Notes: generated from the sequence alone by a model not told the origin. Shown: positions 25,531-35,050, counted from the first letter of the stretch. The stretch is 64,000 nucleotides of DNA from Planococcus sp. CP5-4_YE (GCF_019042655.1 NZ_JAHPZO010000012.1:1-64000), one strand, 5' to 3'. Program-made: numbers and translations.

Positions 25531-26874
25531 ATGGCTGGTTCAACATTGATTATCATCGCGGTCGCAAGTATTTTCGTTTTGCTATTTTTGGTCATGCGCA
25601 CGAAATTGCACGCGTTCGTCGCGTTATTATTGGTAAGTTTACTGCTCGGCATCGCGGCGGGCATGCCGCTTGGGGATGTTATTCAATCGATTCAAAACGG
25701 CATGGGCGGAACACTCGGCTTTGTCGCAGTGGTCGTCGGGCTCGGTGCTATGTTCGGGAAAATGCTGGAAGTTTCTGGCGGTGCTGAACGCTTAGCGGGT
25801 ACATTGATTGCGAAGTTCGGAGAAGATAAAGCACCATGGGCACTTGGTGTGACAGGTTTTATCGTAGCCATTCCTGTATTCTTCGATGTTGGTTTCATCA
25901 TTTTGGTACCAATTGTTTACAGCTTGGCAAAGAAAACCGGCAAATCGCTATTGCATTACGGAATTCCGCTATTGGCGGGTCTTGCTGTAACGCATAGTTT
26001 CATCCCACCGACTCCAGGGCCGATTGCGGTTGCGGAATTGGTCGGAGCAGAACTTGGCTGGGTTATCCTGTTCGGGGTGCTTGCAGGGATTCCATCCATG
26101 ATTTTAGCCGGTCCATTATTCGGCCGTTTTATTGGTAAGCGTATCCACTTAACAATTCCAGATTATATGGACATTAAAGAACAGGAATACGATAAGGAAT
26201 TGCCAAGCTTTGGCATGATTATTTCCTTGATTTTGATTCCACTTGTGTTGATTCTCTTCAACACCTTGTCAGCTGTCATTTTGGAGGAAGGCAATCAAAT
26301 TCGCGAGATTTTGACCTTCCTTGGCCATCCATTTGTTGCCTTGACAATCGCTACGATCTTGACATTTTTCTTTCTCGGCACACGCCGCGGGTATTCGCGC
26401 CAAGAAGTTCAAGACATTGCAACAAAAGCGCTGGAACCTGCAGGGATTATCATCCTTGTCACAGGAGCTGGTGGCGTGTTCAAACAAGTGCTGATCGACT
26501 CAGGTGTCGGCGATGTGCTTGGTGAAATGATGGGCGACTCGGCGCTTCCGCCGATTGTGCTAGCATTCTTGATCGCTTCTGCGGTCCGTGTGGCACAAGG
26601 TTCTGCGACGGTTTCCATGGTAACGGCTGCAGGCTTGATCGCACCGCTTCTAGAAATTACGGGAACGACCGGCCCAGCGCTTGGTTTGATCGTTATTGCC
26701 ATTGCTGCAGGCGCAACTGTCTTGTCCCACGTAAACGATTCCGGCTTTTGGCTCGTTAACCGTTACTTCGGGATGAGCGTGAAAGATACCTTGAAATCCT
26801 GGACCATGATGGAAACCATCATTGGCCTCACCGGATTCGTGGTAGTATTGATTTTAAGTTTCTTTATCACATGA
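25531..26874 (+). CDS. gntP: Gluconate permease, GntP family
   Basis: This membrane protein of 447 residues has 12 or more hydrophobic segments. Family landmarks are THSFIPPTPGPIAVAE near residue 155, VAQGSATVSMVTAAGLIAP near 350 and HVNDSGFWLVNRYFG near 403. It imports gluconate by proton symport. It lies 30 bases after gnd, behind AGGGGGAAA. A hairpin between it and gntK could lower kinase expression. Confidence 0.95.
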   Translation: MAGSTLIIIAVASIFVLLFLVMRTKLHAFVALLLVSLLLGIAAGMPLGDVIQSIQNGMGGTLGFVAVVVGLGAMFGKMLEVSGGAERLAGTLIAKFGEDKAPWALGVTGFIVAIPVFFDVGFIILVPIVYSLAKKTGKSLLHYGIPLLAGLAVTHSFIPPTPGPIAVAELVGAELGWVILFGVLAGIPSMILAGPLFGRFIGKRIHLTIPDYMDIKEQEYDKELPSFGMIISLILIPLVLILFNTLSAVILEEGNQIREILTFLGHPFVALTIATILTFFFLGTRRGYSRQEVQDIATKALEPAGIIILVTGAGGVFKQVLIDSGVGDVLGEMMGDSALPPIVLAFLIASAVRVAQGSATVSMVTAAGLIAPLLEITGTTGPALGLIVIAIAAGATVLSHVNDSGFWLVNRYFGMSVKDTLKSWTMMETIIGLTGFVVVLILSFFIT

Positions 26875-26878
26875 TTGC

Positions 26879-26918
26879 AGCAAAAAGAAAAAGGGATTCT
26901 CCTTTTTCTTTTTCTGTT
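26879..26918 (+). terminator. Hairpin between gntP and gntK
   Basis: CAGCAAAAAGAAAAAGGG and CCTTTTTCTTTTTCTG pair imperfectly around ATTCT, with a T-rich descending arm. It may be an attenuating terminator inside the operon. Confidence 0.6.
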
Positions 26919-26937
26919 ATAAGGAAGGAAGAAAAAT

Positions 26938-28482
26938 ATGCCTGAACAATCCTATTATTTAGGGGTCGATATAGGGACCACTTCCACAAAAGCTGTGTTA
27001 TTCAATAAAGCTGGACAAATTAAGGATAGCCATACGGTGTTCTATCCTTTGCACACTCCGAACCAACTGACCGCCGAACAGGATCCGGAAGAAATATTCC
27101 GTGCCGTCCTGACAGCTGTCCGGGAAACCTTGAGAAAAAGCGAAATCACCCAAGAGTCTTTAAAGCTTTTGTCATTTAGTTCAGCCATGCACAGTTTGAT
27201 CGCTGTGGATGCTGAAGGCGAACTATTGACCAATAGCATCACTTGGGCAGACACCAGAAGCTCGAAACATGCGAAGCACATCAATGACAATTTGAACGGA
27301 CACGATATTTATTTGCGGACGGGCACACCGATCCATGCCATGTCGCCGCTATCTAAACTGTTATGGCTGTCAGACGAAAAACTGGAAATTTGCCAGCAGA
27401 CCGCAAAGTTCATCAGCATTAAAAGCTATGTTTTCCACAAGTTCTTTGGGGAATACGTCGAAGACCATTCAATCGCCTCCGCTACCGGCTTGTTTAATTT
27501 GGAACAGCTCGACTGGGACCAAGGTGCACTGGATGTATCTTGTGTCACGACAGAGAAATTGCCGCGCCTCGTACCGACGACCGAGCAATTTACAGGAGTC
27601 GCGCCGGAATTCGCTGCATTCATGGGTGTCCGGGAAGACGTCCCGTTTGTTATTGGTGCCAGTGACGGCGTGTTGGCCAATCTTGGCGTCAATGCCATTG
27701 ACCCCGGCGTCATCGCAGTGACCATCGGGACGAGTGGTGCCATCCGCACGGTGTCTCCGGTGCCGAAAACCGACCCGAAAGAGCGGACCTTCTGTTATGT
27801 ATTGACGGAGAATCACTGGGTGATCGGCGGGCCGGTCAACAACGGCGGCATCATTTTGCGCTGGCTGCGCGATGAATTCGCTTCATCGGAAGTAGAAACG
27901 GCGAAGCGTCTCGGAATCGATACATACGACGTGTTGACGAAAATCGCCGCAACGGTCAAACCAGGAGCTGACGGGCTATTGTTCCACCCTTATTTGACAG
28001 GCGAACGGGCACCACTATGGGATGCCAATGCCAGAGGCTCATTTTTCGGCCTCAGCATCCACCACCAAAAACAGCATATGATTCGCGCGGTACTCGAAGG
28101 CATCGTCTTCAACCTGTATACTGTGCTTCTCGCCGTAGAAGAATTGACGGGAGAACCGGCAAGCATACAAGCATCCGGTGGGTTTGCCCGCTCTGAGTTA
28201 TGGCGCCAGTTGTTGGCCGATGTCTTCGATAAACCGGTCGTCATTCCAGAAAGCTTCGAAAGTCCTTGTCTCGGGGCCATCGTGCTTGGGATGTATGCGA
28301 CTGGAGAGATTGAGGATTTCAGCATTGTCTCCGAGATGATCGGCAGCACCCATACTCATCATCCGGAAGCGGAAGCAAGCACGATTTACCGTGAGCTGCT
28401 CCCGATTTACATCCGCTTGTCGCGTTTATTGACAGAAGAATACGAAAGCATTTCCGATTTTCAGCGCAAGCACATGAACTAA
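26938..28482 (+). CDS. gntK: Gluconate kinase, FGGY family
   Basis: The protein has 514 residues. The phosphate-binding start is GVDIGTTSTKAVLF. The FGGY signature region is present in the C-terminal half, with GTSGAIRTV near residue 266 and ASGGFARSELWRQLLADV near 413. It is of the long Bacillus GntK type, unrelated to the short E. coli kinase. It phosphorylates gluconate to 6-phosphogluconate for the dehydrogenase at the head of the operon. AAGGAAGG precedes the ATG. Confidence 0.93.
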   Translation: MPEQSYYLGVDIGTTSTKAVLFNKAGQIKDSHTVFYPLHTPNQLTAEQDPEEIFRAVLTAVRETLRKSEITQESLKLLSFSSAMHSLIAVDAEGELLTNSITWADTRSSKHAKHINDNLNGHDIYLRTGTPIHAMSPLSKLLWLSDEKLEICQQTAKFISIKSYVFHKFFGEYVEDHSIASATGLFNLEQLDWDQGALDVSCVTTEKLPRLVPTTEQFTGVAPEFAAFMGVREDVPFVIGASDGVLANLGVNAIDPGVIAVTIGTSGAIRTVSPVPKTDPKERTFCYVLTENHWVIGGPVNNGGIILRWLRDEFASSEVETAKRLGIDTYDVLTKIAATVKPGADGLLFHPYLTGERAPLWDANARGSFFGLSIHHQKQHMIRAVLEGIVFNLYTVLLAVEELTGEPASIQASGGFARSELWRQLLADVFDKPVVIPESFESPCLGAIVLGMYATGEIEDFSIVSEMIGSTHTHHPEAEASTIYRELLPIYIRLSRLLTEEYESISDFQRKHMN

Positions 28483-28486
28483 CGAG

Positions 28487-28518
28487 AAAACCCGAAGCTT
28501 AACGGCTTCGGGTTTTTC
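28487..28518 (+). terminator. Intrinsic terminator
   Basis: AAACCCGAAGC and GGCTTCGGGTTTTT pair around TTAA. It ends the gluconate operon. Confidence 0.9.
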
Positions 28519-28676
28519 TGATTCTTCGATTGATATTTGAAATAATGTTGACCATTATTTTGTGGAAAAGTTCTGAAAACGAATCGAATTCGAAGACGTT
28601 TTTGATATACTAATATTTACAAGTACAGGTGGTTGCTGGGAGAAATTGATTACCGACAGCTACGATTGGAGGCGCT

Positions 28677-29234
28677 ATGAAACTCGTATTATTATTCGGC
28701 CCGCAAGCAGTCGGTAAAATGACCATAGGCCATGAATTAGAAAAGATAACGCACCTCAAATTACTTCATAATCATATGACGATTGACTTGCTGCACCCAT
28801 TCTTTGGCTTCAGCGAAGACACATGGCGAATCTCGACTATCATTCGGGAAGAAATATTTAAAGCGGCCGTTAAAAGCGATCTGGAAGGCATTGTGTTCAC
28901 TTTCGTCTGGTCATTTGAGTCAACAAAGGATTGGGAATTTGTAAGCCATATTCGCTCTATTTTTGAACAAGCGGGTGGAGAAGTCTATTTCGTGGAACTT
29001 GAAGCACAGCAGAGCGAACGTTTGCTACGAAACCAAACGCCTCATCGCCTTGCACATAAAGCAACGAAGCGCAATGTGGCAGAATCCGAAGTGCATTTAA
29101 TCGAAACGCATAAACTGAACCGGCTTAACTCTTTGCCGGAGGAAATTCATGAAGAAAATTACATACGAATCGATAACACAAAGCTAGACCCGCAAACTGT
29201 CGCTCAAATGATCAAAGACTGCTTTGCATTATAG
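28677..29234 (+). CDS. P-loop kinase, shikimate/AAA_33-like
   Basis: The protein has 185 residues. Its Walker A is GPQAVGKMT at residue 8, followed by a region with HNHMTIDLLHPFFGF. ERLLRNQTPHRLAHK near residue 118 may be the mobile lid. It looks like a small-molecule kinase of the AAA_33/shikimate-kinase superfamily. The substrate cannot be predicted. GGAGG precedes the ATG, and a broken aminoglycoside-phosphotransferase-like gene follows. Confidence 0.75.
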   Translation: MKLVLLFGPQAVGKMTIGHELEKITHLKLLHNHMTIDLLHPFFGFSEDTWRISTIIREEIFKAAVKSDLEGIVFTFVWSFESTKDWEFVSHIRSIFEQAGGEVYFVELEAQQSERLLRNQTPHRLAHKATKRNVAESEVHLIETHKLNRLNSLPEEIHEENYIRIDNTKLDPQTVAQMIKDCFAL

Positions 29235-29310
29235 AAAATCGGTAGCCGGCCTGTTATACAACCAGCCAGAAAGACATTAGGGCATTTATAACAAACGAGG
29301 TGAGAGACCC

Positions 29311-30191
29311 ATGTTGGATCAAGTATTGAAGCAATTCCGTTTGGAAGTCGTTACTGTCAATGAAGTCGAAGATTCTTTCAGTTCAACGGTATACAAGTGC
29401 ACTTTACTAAGTGGCGAAACGGTCTTTGTGAAAATCCCGTATACCCGTGTGAAATACGAGCGCGAGCTAGCTGCTTATGAAATCCTCGCTGGATATGTCC
29501 CGATTCCAAAGCTGCTCGATTTTTGGGCGGGTGACGCCAAGTGCCCAGGGGCTTTGCTGCTGTCCGAACTGAAAGGGAAGCCTTTGTCTGCAACAGCTTC
29601 TCCAAAATTGCTTATCAAATCGGTGCAATGCAAGCGTCTATGCATCAAATCAAGCCTTCGAACGCGACAGGACCCGGCGTCATACAAAATGAATTCTCCA
29701 ATTGGCATGATTTTATCGAAAGGCAGTTTTACAGCTTCGCGGAAGATGCAAAAGTAGTATTGGATGAAGATTTATATAGGGCCAGCTTGAAGAAGTTTGA
29801 GCAAATGAAAGGTGAGCTGCCAGAACCAGACGGACCCAGCTTTGTCCATATGGATTTTCGTCCAGCCAATATCATTGTGCAGGAAGGCCGGGTGACCGGT
29901 ATGATCGATTTTGAAAGTGTCCGCTTCGGTTCGTCGGAAATCGATTTCACTAAAATTCACCGTGATTTTTTAAAGGGGAATCCAGTTTTGATTACTGCCT
30001 ATCAAGAGGGCTATACCAGCATCCGGCCGATGATCGATTTGCGAGCCGTCTTGCCTTTTTATCGATTCATTGATGCCTTTAACAGTATCGGGTGGAGCCA
30101 AAGACGAGGCATGGAGAAAAATTTCGCGTTCTATAAATCTAATTTGGGGATATTGAAAGAGATACTGCAGGGAGAGCAGCTGGAAAAATGA
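29311..30191 (+). pseudogene. Aminoglycoside phosphotransferase-family kinase, frameshifted
   Basis: The first frame, from ATG 29311 (after AGGTGAGAG), encodes the N-lobe: GETVFVKIPYTRVKYERELA and LLLSELKGKPLSATASPK. The second frame then continues it with IAYQIGAMQASMHQI, the catalytic loop FVHMDFRPANIIV and the metal site GMIDFES, ending at 30191. The frame changes around the AAAA run at 29604-29607; one more A would give an intact protein of about 293 residues. APH enzymes phosphorylate aminoglycosides or related metabolites. This is either a real one-base deletion or a read error. Confidence 0.8.
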
Positions 30192-30235
30192 ACATAAAAC
30201 TCTGGCAGTTCCTAATCTAGGAGAGTGGAGAAAGC

Positions 30236-30694
30236 ATGTTAAGGACACTCTGTTACCTCTTGCTTTTAGCTGTTGTTTTTTTAACGGCGTGCAATAAGGA
30301 TCAACAAAAGAGCGCCGCTGTTTTGGAAGCGGAAGCTTATCTGGAAAGACAAGGATATACGCCGATTTCCATGGTAGAAGAAGATTCGTTATTTTTCACG
30401 AAACAAGATTTGACAGATCCGGCCTACGCACCAATTTGGCAAGTTCAACCCTTCGATTCAACTCAATACATAGACAAAGAGCTTGCTTCTGTGGAATTAA
30501 TCGTACAAAATCACCCGCTGGAACTTCTCTACAACAGCAAGCAAACAAGAACCATCGTCTATCTTCATCAAAATAAAGTAATAGGCGGGTGGTCTTTTCC
30601 AGTGAGCTCAAGCGAAGCGCTTGTCGGCAATGTGTATTCCTTGGATGGGAAAACGGTAGAAGAAGTGGAGCAAGAAGAATTAAGCCCTAATTAG
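30236..30694 (+). CDS. Putative lipoprotein
   Basis: The protein has 152 residues. Residues 1-19 are a lipoprotein signal with lipobox LTAC. The mature part is short, with AYLERQGYTPISMVEEDS and a central stretch VQPFDSTQYIDKELA. I know no named domain for it. GGAGAGTGGAG precedes the ATG. It lies within a same-strand run of small genes with no terminator on either side. Confidence 0.7.
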   Translation: MLRTLCYLLLLAVVFLTACNKDQQKSAAVLEAEAYLERQGYTPISMVEEDSLFFTKQDLTDPAYAPIWQVQPFDSTQYIDKELASVELIVQNHPLELLYNSKQTRTIVYLHQNKVIGGWSFPVSSSEALVGNVYSLDGKTVEEVEQEELSPN

Positions 30695-30732
30695 AAAAGA
30701 TAATGAACACAAACGAATTGGGAGAGTGTTCC

Positions 30733-31248
30733 GTGGAAAATAAAACGTATGTTAATTGGGACGGCAAGACAGTGGGCCTGACCTGGCAGCCTTATAAACA
30801 GCTACGCGCAAGCGACATCGTGACAAGTGTTCATGGCTATTGCTTTCTAGATGAAAAACTTGTGCTGGTTCAAGTAAAAGGGCGAGGGTTTAATGTTCCG
30901 GGCGGCCATGTAGAAAAAGGGGAAGTGCCAGAACAGGCATTGCGGCGCGAAGTATACGAAGAGGCATATATAGCCGGAGAGCTAACTTATATCGGTGCAA
31001 TAGAAGTGGACCACTCAGAAAACGAGAAGTTTACAGAAAATAAAAAATACCCGAAAGTTGGATATCAACTATTCTACCGAATGGACATTACAGAGTGTTT
31101 TCCATTTTTGCGTCAATACGAGACCACCGCCCGCATTTGGGTAGAACCAGAACAAGTACCTCACGTAATGAACGATCACGAGGTGGCGTTATTGGTATTA
31201 AAAGAAGCAATGGCGAATAAGCGGAAGATGGTTTCAAATATTGATTGA
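30733..31248 (+). CDS. Nudix hydrolase
   Basis: The GTG at 30733, behind GGGAGAG, gives 171 residues. The Nudix box GGHVEKGEVPEQALRREVYE, then EAYI, has the full catalytic REUxEE core, but its usual final glycine is Tyr. The C-terminal part is a helical addition. It is probably a nucleoside-diphosphate-derivative hydrolase. The next gene starts inside its end. A start at 30703 is possible but has no ribosome site. Confidence 0.82.
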   Translation: MENKTYVNWDGKTVGLTWQPYKQLRASDIVTSVHGYCFLDEKLVLVQVKGRGFNVPGGHVEKGEVPEQALRREVYEEAYIAGELTYIGAIEVDHSENEKFTENKKYPKVGYQLFYRMDITECFPFLRQYETTARIWVEPEQVPHVMNDHEVALLVLKEAMANKRKMVSNID

Positions 31249-31729
31249 GGAGAAGCTTTTACATAAAGAATTTATTCGTCTTTGTAAAAGCTTTAATAAA
31301 GAATTGCATATCATTCCCGTTCTATACGGCTCTTTAGGTCTCGGAAAAATCGCGAAAATGGATTTCTCTCCTCAAGATATTGATATGCTGGTTCCCTTTG
31401 TTTATCTTAATGAACAGTGGAGCGCGTTGGAAAACCTAATGGAACGGCTCGGTTATTCGGTGATTGATTATCGGGAGCATGAATTTAGCGATGGCTATAA
31501 CCAGGTGGGGTTTTCATTCATCGAGGATTTAGAGACTTTTGCAGGGGTCGACCATAGAAGTTTGGAAAAAGTACTGGAAGATGGAGCGGAATATTATGTG
31601 TTAAGTTTGGATGATTATTTAAAAATATATACAAAATCTACTATAGACGGCTACAGGAGAATCAAGAACCACGGAAAAGACTTAAAAAAGATAAAAATTA
31701 TAAGAAAAATAAAGGAAGTGAATCAATGA
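31241..31729 (+). CDS. Nucleotidyltransferase-like protein
   Basis: The protein of 162 residues starts with TTG at 31241, eight bases inside the Nudix gene. VLYGSLGLGKIAKMDFSPQD then IDML resembles the nucleotidyltransferase GS...DxD signature, with DID as the metal pair. The rest has no catalytic landmark I can name, and the C-terminus is very basic (IKNHGKDLKKIKIIRK). Coupling with a Nudix and a VOC gene suggests a shared small-molecule pathway. Confidence 0.6.
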   Translation: MIEEKLLHKEFIRLCKSFNKELHIIPVLYGSLGLGKIAKMDFSPQDIDMLVPFVYLNEQWSALENLMERLGYSVIDYREHEFSDGYNQVGFSFIEDLETFAGVDHRSLEKVLEDGAEYYVLSLDDYLKIYTKSTIDGYRRIKNHGKDLKKIKIIRKIKEVNQ

Positions 31730-32187
31730 TTAAAGGCCTTTATGAAGCGCATTTACCGGTCCGGGATTTAAAACGTTCCATTGAATTTTATACTAGTTTG
31801 GAATTGGAACTCGCTTATGAGACTCCAAAGCTGGCTTTCTTTTGGATTGTTAAAGGGCAAAGTTGGGTGGGCTTATGGGAAACGGATAGAGCGAAAACGC
31901 CTTATCATCCTTCGCTTCGCCACATCGCTTTTCATGTGGATGTAGAAGCGATCCGTAACGCTATGGACTGGTTGGCCGAAAGAGAAATCGAAGGGCGAAC
32001 GGCTTTCGGTTTTTCACCGGAAGAACAACCACCACTCATCTTGCCGAACCATCCTTTTGCTCACGCAGCAGTCTATTTTCATGACCCGGATGGCAATTCA
32101 CTTGAATTTATTGCACCGCTAGATCTCGAGGTTGAGGACGAATTCGACATGATGTCTTTGGCACAATGGGATCAAAAGCACGTATGA
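31726..32187 (+). CDS. VOC-family (glyoxalase/dioxygenase fold) protein
   Basis: The protein has 153 residues. The pattern is typical of one vicinal-oxygen-chelate domain pair: EAHLPVRDLKRSIEFYT at the start, then HIAFHVDVEAIRNAMDWL and FHDPDGNSLEFIAP near the end. The metal ligands would be His9, His near 66 and Glu near 132. It could be a glyoxalase or a resistance protein such as a fosfomycin-type enzyme. The ATG overlaps the previous TGA as ATGA. Confidence 0.82.
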   Translation: MIKGLYEAHLPVRDLKRSIEFYTSLELELAYETPKLAFFWIVKGQSWVGLWETDRAKTPYHPSLRHIAFHVDVEAIRNAMDWLAEREIEGRTAFGFSPEEQPPLILPNHPFAHAAVYFHDPDGNSLEFIAPLDLEVEDEFDMMSLAQWDQKHV

Positions 32188-32229
32188 AAAAATTCAACTA
32201 ATCAAGCTGGCGATAGGAGAACAACAATC

Positions 32230-32751
32230 ATGCTGAAATATACTTTGTGCTTAATTCGAAATGGTGATAAAATTCTGCTCCTGAACCGTGAGAAGCCGCC
32301 GCAGATGGGCATGTGGAATGGCGTCGGCGGAAAAATCGAGCCCGGCGAAACACCCCTTGAAAGTGCTATTAGGGAAACCTTTGAAGAGACCGGCATTCGA
32401 TTAACAGACATGCTGCATGCAGGAAATGTTCTTTTCACAAGTGAAAACAGCCGGCAAGGCATGTACTTGTTTATGGCGGAATTGGCGGAAACTCAAGTTT
32501 TGGCTACGCCTTTCGGAACGCGTGAAGGCATATTGGATTGGAAATCGATCGACTGGATTATGCAAAAAGACAATCGCGGGGTAGCCGCTAATTTATGTGC
32601 TTATCTGCCTTCGCTGCTGAATGGTGATTTGGGGTTGGAACATTGCTTCATTTATAAAAATCGGGAAATCGCAGCGTACACAGCTTCAGCACTTTCAAGA
32701 TTAGAACTCCAGAAAGCTTATTCTACAGTTTCTGGGACAATGAAAATATAA
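32230..32751 (+). CDS. Nudix hydrolase, 8-oxo-dGTP diphosphatase type
   Basis: The protein has 173 residues and a textbook Nudix box: GGKIEPGETPLESAIRETFE, then ETGI, at about residues 37-59. TLCLIRNGDKILLLNREKPP and MGMWNGVG before it are typical of the MutT/YtkD group that cleans 8-oxo-dGTP from the nucleotide pool. AGGAG precedes the ATG. The C-terminal extension has no known motif. It forms part of the same-strand cluster of small enzymes. Confidence 0.85.
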   Translation: MLKYTLCLIRNGDKILLLNREKPPQMGMWNGVGGKIEPGETPLESAIRETFEETGIRLTDMLHAGNVLFTSENSRQGMYLFMAELAETQVLATPFGTREGILDWKSIDWIMQKDNRGVAANLCAYLPSLLNGDLGLEHCFIYKNREIAAYTASALSRLELQKAYSTVSGTMKI

Positions 32752-32766
32752 AGAGGAGTAGATCTA

Positions 32767-33132
32767 ATGAATTTCAAGCCGATCAATTTCAATGAAAAAC
32801 TTTCGAAATTCGACGATCTATGGTCGCCGAAAATCATTGCAGAAATGAATGATTATCAATTCAAAACCGTAAAAGTGCAAGGGGAGTTTGTCTGGCATAA
32901 GCACGAGGACACTGATGAAGTGTTTATTGTTTTGGAAGGAGAACTGGTCATTGAATTTCGGGACGGGGAAGTGGTCTTGAAAGAAGGCGAAATGTTTGTC
33001 ATTCCAAAGAATACCGAGCACAAGCCATATGCCAAAACGCAAGCGAGCATCTTGCTGGTTGAACCTAAAGGCGTTGTCAATACAGGCGATGCAAAAAGCG
33101 CGCAGACGGCAGAAAATGACGTGTGGATCTAA
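32767..33132 (+). CDS. Cupin-domain protein
   Basis: This 121-residue protein is a single cupin barrel. The first motif is [17 protein letters not shown] (two His and Glu) and the second [16 protein letters not shown] (third His), so a metal site is complete. Members include dioxygenases, isomerases and binding proteins. The ATG follows AGAGGAG, 15 bases after the Nudix gene, suggesting cotranscription with it. Confidence 0.85.
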   Translation: MNFKPINFNEKLSKFDDLWSPKIIAEMNDYQFKTVKVQGEFVWHKHEDTDEVFIVLEGELVIEFRDGEVVLKEGEMFVIPKNTEHKPYAKTQASILLVEPKGVVNTGDAKSAQTAENDVWI

Positions 33133-33204
33133 ACGGTTTTTTATGAAATTTATGCTTTCATTGGGTGAAATGCGGTAAAATAACAGCATACTTTGTTTTA
33201 GGAC

Positions 33205-35049
33205 GTGATTTTCTTGCCGGATTGGACTTATCATACGATGTTTGAACCGACACTTTCCCGCTTGCAGGCAAAAAACGGGAGAGCGTTTATCCATAAGGGC
33301 ATGCATCGGATTGCCTCGATTCCCGGCGGAAGCAAACTGATTGAATATTTAGGGCATACAGCTCCCGCCAAGCAGTTGGAAATGGAGATTTTCGGTTTAA
33401 AGATCGCTAATCCCGTTGGCTTGAGCGGGAAAATCGATCCCTTGCTTTCCGGAACGAAGGCATTCAGCCATTTGGGAATGGGCTTTATCGAAATCGGCCC
33501 GGTATCATGGGAGCCAGTGGAAACGGGTTCGCCAGCATTCAGCGACTCCAAAGATAATGTAGTTTTCCCATACCTTTTGGAATCGCCCGGCCTCAAGCAA
33601 ACGATCGATAAACTGGACAAGCTAAGGCCGTTCGGCAAGCCGATTTTCATCCGTGTAGGCAAGAACGGCTCTTTTGAACAAACACGTTCTTTATTGGACA
33701 AGTTGTCTGGGTATGGAGAAGCTTTTATCATTGAAGAGCCGTTCAGCGAGGAACAGTGTCAGTCTTTTAAAAAAGCAATTAACGGCAAGCCGATGTTAAC
33801 TGCCAGTTCCATGCATGGAATCGATTCGGCTGTTATGGATTTGGCCGCTAGTGAGTTATACGTAGACGGAATCGTCATTGATGAACAGGGAATAGACACG
33901 GGCGAAGGCATGGAGTATGCGCTTGACCAAACCCTTCTACTGGCTGAACAAGTATCATCCATCCGGCAGCACAGTACAATTCCGATCATCGTCTCAGGCG
34001 GAATCGCTGAACCGAAAGATGCACTGGCTTTGTATGGGGCAGGAGCGGATTTGGTGATGCTCGCGGGCGGCTATGTCAGGACCGGCCCCGGTTTGCCGAA
34101 GCGCATCAATGAAGGGCTGCTGGATCAACGAATCGCTGCACCAGCTGTGTATGATGGCTGGATTTGGCATTGGTTATTCGGACTTTTCATGTTCCTCGGT
34201 GGGGCAGTGGCAATGCTCGTCAGCATGACCATAGTCCTTATACCGTACGACGAGGCATTTTTGAATTTAACGCGAGAAGAACTCATGGCGATCAATCCGA
34301 ATATTTACTATTTTATGCAGCACGATCGGATGACTGTAGCCGGTGCGATGGTTTCCGGCGGCATTCTCTATATGCAATTGGCGAGGCACGGCGTCCGCTA
34401 CGGGCTGGAATGGGCAAAACGCGCCATCCACATCGCAGGCGTGTTGGGGTTCCTCGGCATTTTATTATTTATCGGATTCGGTTATTTTGACTGGCTCCAC
34501 GGCATTCTTTGGCTCGTGCTGTTGCCATTTTTCTGGAAAGGCTACCAGGCATCCAAGAATCATAGCGAACATTCGCCTTCACGCAACCGCACGAACCACC
34601 TGGCATGGAAGCGCAGCCTTTGGGGCCAGCTGGCATTTGTCGCACTCGGATTTGCACTCGCTGCAGCAGGGCTGGTCATTTCCACAATCGGTGTAAACGG
34701 CGTATTCGTCCAAACCGATATCGCTTTTATTTGCATGAACCCTGAACAAATCGCTGCCATTAACGAACGGCTCATTCCTGTAATCGCGCATGACCGTGCG
34801 GGGCTTGGCAGTGCTTTAATTAGCGTCGGGCTGCTCGTTTTGATGCTTGCGCTATGGGGATTCCAAGAAGGGCAGCGCTGGGTGTGGTACACGTTTCTTT
34901 TCGGCGGGTTGCCGGCGTTCGGTGCGGCCATCATCATTCATTATGTCATCGGATATACGAGCTTTATTCATATCCTTCCGGCGTACGTGGCCTTATTGCT
35001 GTTCGCGATTGGGTTGATCTTGTCCAAAAAATTCTTTTTTATAAAATAG
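33205..35049 (+). CDS. Degenerate dihydroorotate dehydrogenase-like domain fused to a duplicated membrane domain
   Basis: The protein has 614 residues. Residues 1-310 resemble class 2 dihydroorotate dehydrogenase: ANPVGLSGKID at 69-78, LGMGFIEIGPVS at 90-101, and the FMN phosphate loop IIVSGGIAEPKDALALYGAG at 261-280. However, the NxSSPNT catalytic loop is absent and the GFDK lysine is displaced. Residues 320-607 hold about eight membrane helices in two repeats at a constant offset of 156 residues; AIN (362/518), HDR (373/529) and a Trp (403/559) align without gaps. The start is GTG 33205 or TTG 33214, the latter better spaced from AGGA. The role is unknown, possibly a flavin-linked membrane sensor or oxidoreductase. 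A strong terminator follows. Confidence 0.75.
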   Translation: MIFLPDWTYHTMFEPTLSRLQAKNGRAFIHKGMHRIASIPGGSKLIEYLGHTAPAKQLEMEIFGLKIANPVGLSGKIDPLLSGTKAFSHLGMGFIEIGPVSWEPVETGSPAFSDSKDNVVFPYLLESPGLKQTIDKLDKLRPFGKPIFIRVGKNGSFEQTRSLLDKLSGYGEAFIIEEPFSEEQCQSFKKAINGKPMLTASSMHGIDSAVMDLAASELYVDGIVIDEQGIDTGEGMEYALDQTLLLAEQVSSIRQHSTIPIIVSGGIAEPKDALALYGAGADLVMLAGGYVRTGPGLPKRINEGLLDQRIAAPAVYDGWIWHWLFGLFMFLGGAVAMLVSMTIVLIPYDEAFLNLTREELMAINPNIYYFMQHDRMTVAGAMVSGGILYMQLARHGVRYGLEWAKRAIHIAGVLGFLGILLFIGFGYFDWLHGILWLVLLPFFWKGYQASKNHSEHSPSRNRTNHLAWKRSLWGQLAFVALGFALAAAGLVISTIGVNGVFVQTDIAFICMNPEQIAAINERLIPVIAHDRAGLGSALISVGLLVLMLALWGFQEGQRWVWYTFLFGGLPAFGAAIIIHYVIGYTSFIHILPAYVALLLFAIGLILSKKFFFIK

Positions 35050-35050
35050 C

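Noticed and set aside
33205..34140. Reading the fusion protein as pyrD
   Set aside because: The catalytic NxSSPNT loop is missing and the gene is not near pyrimidine genes.
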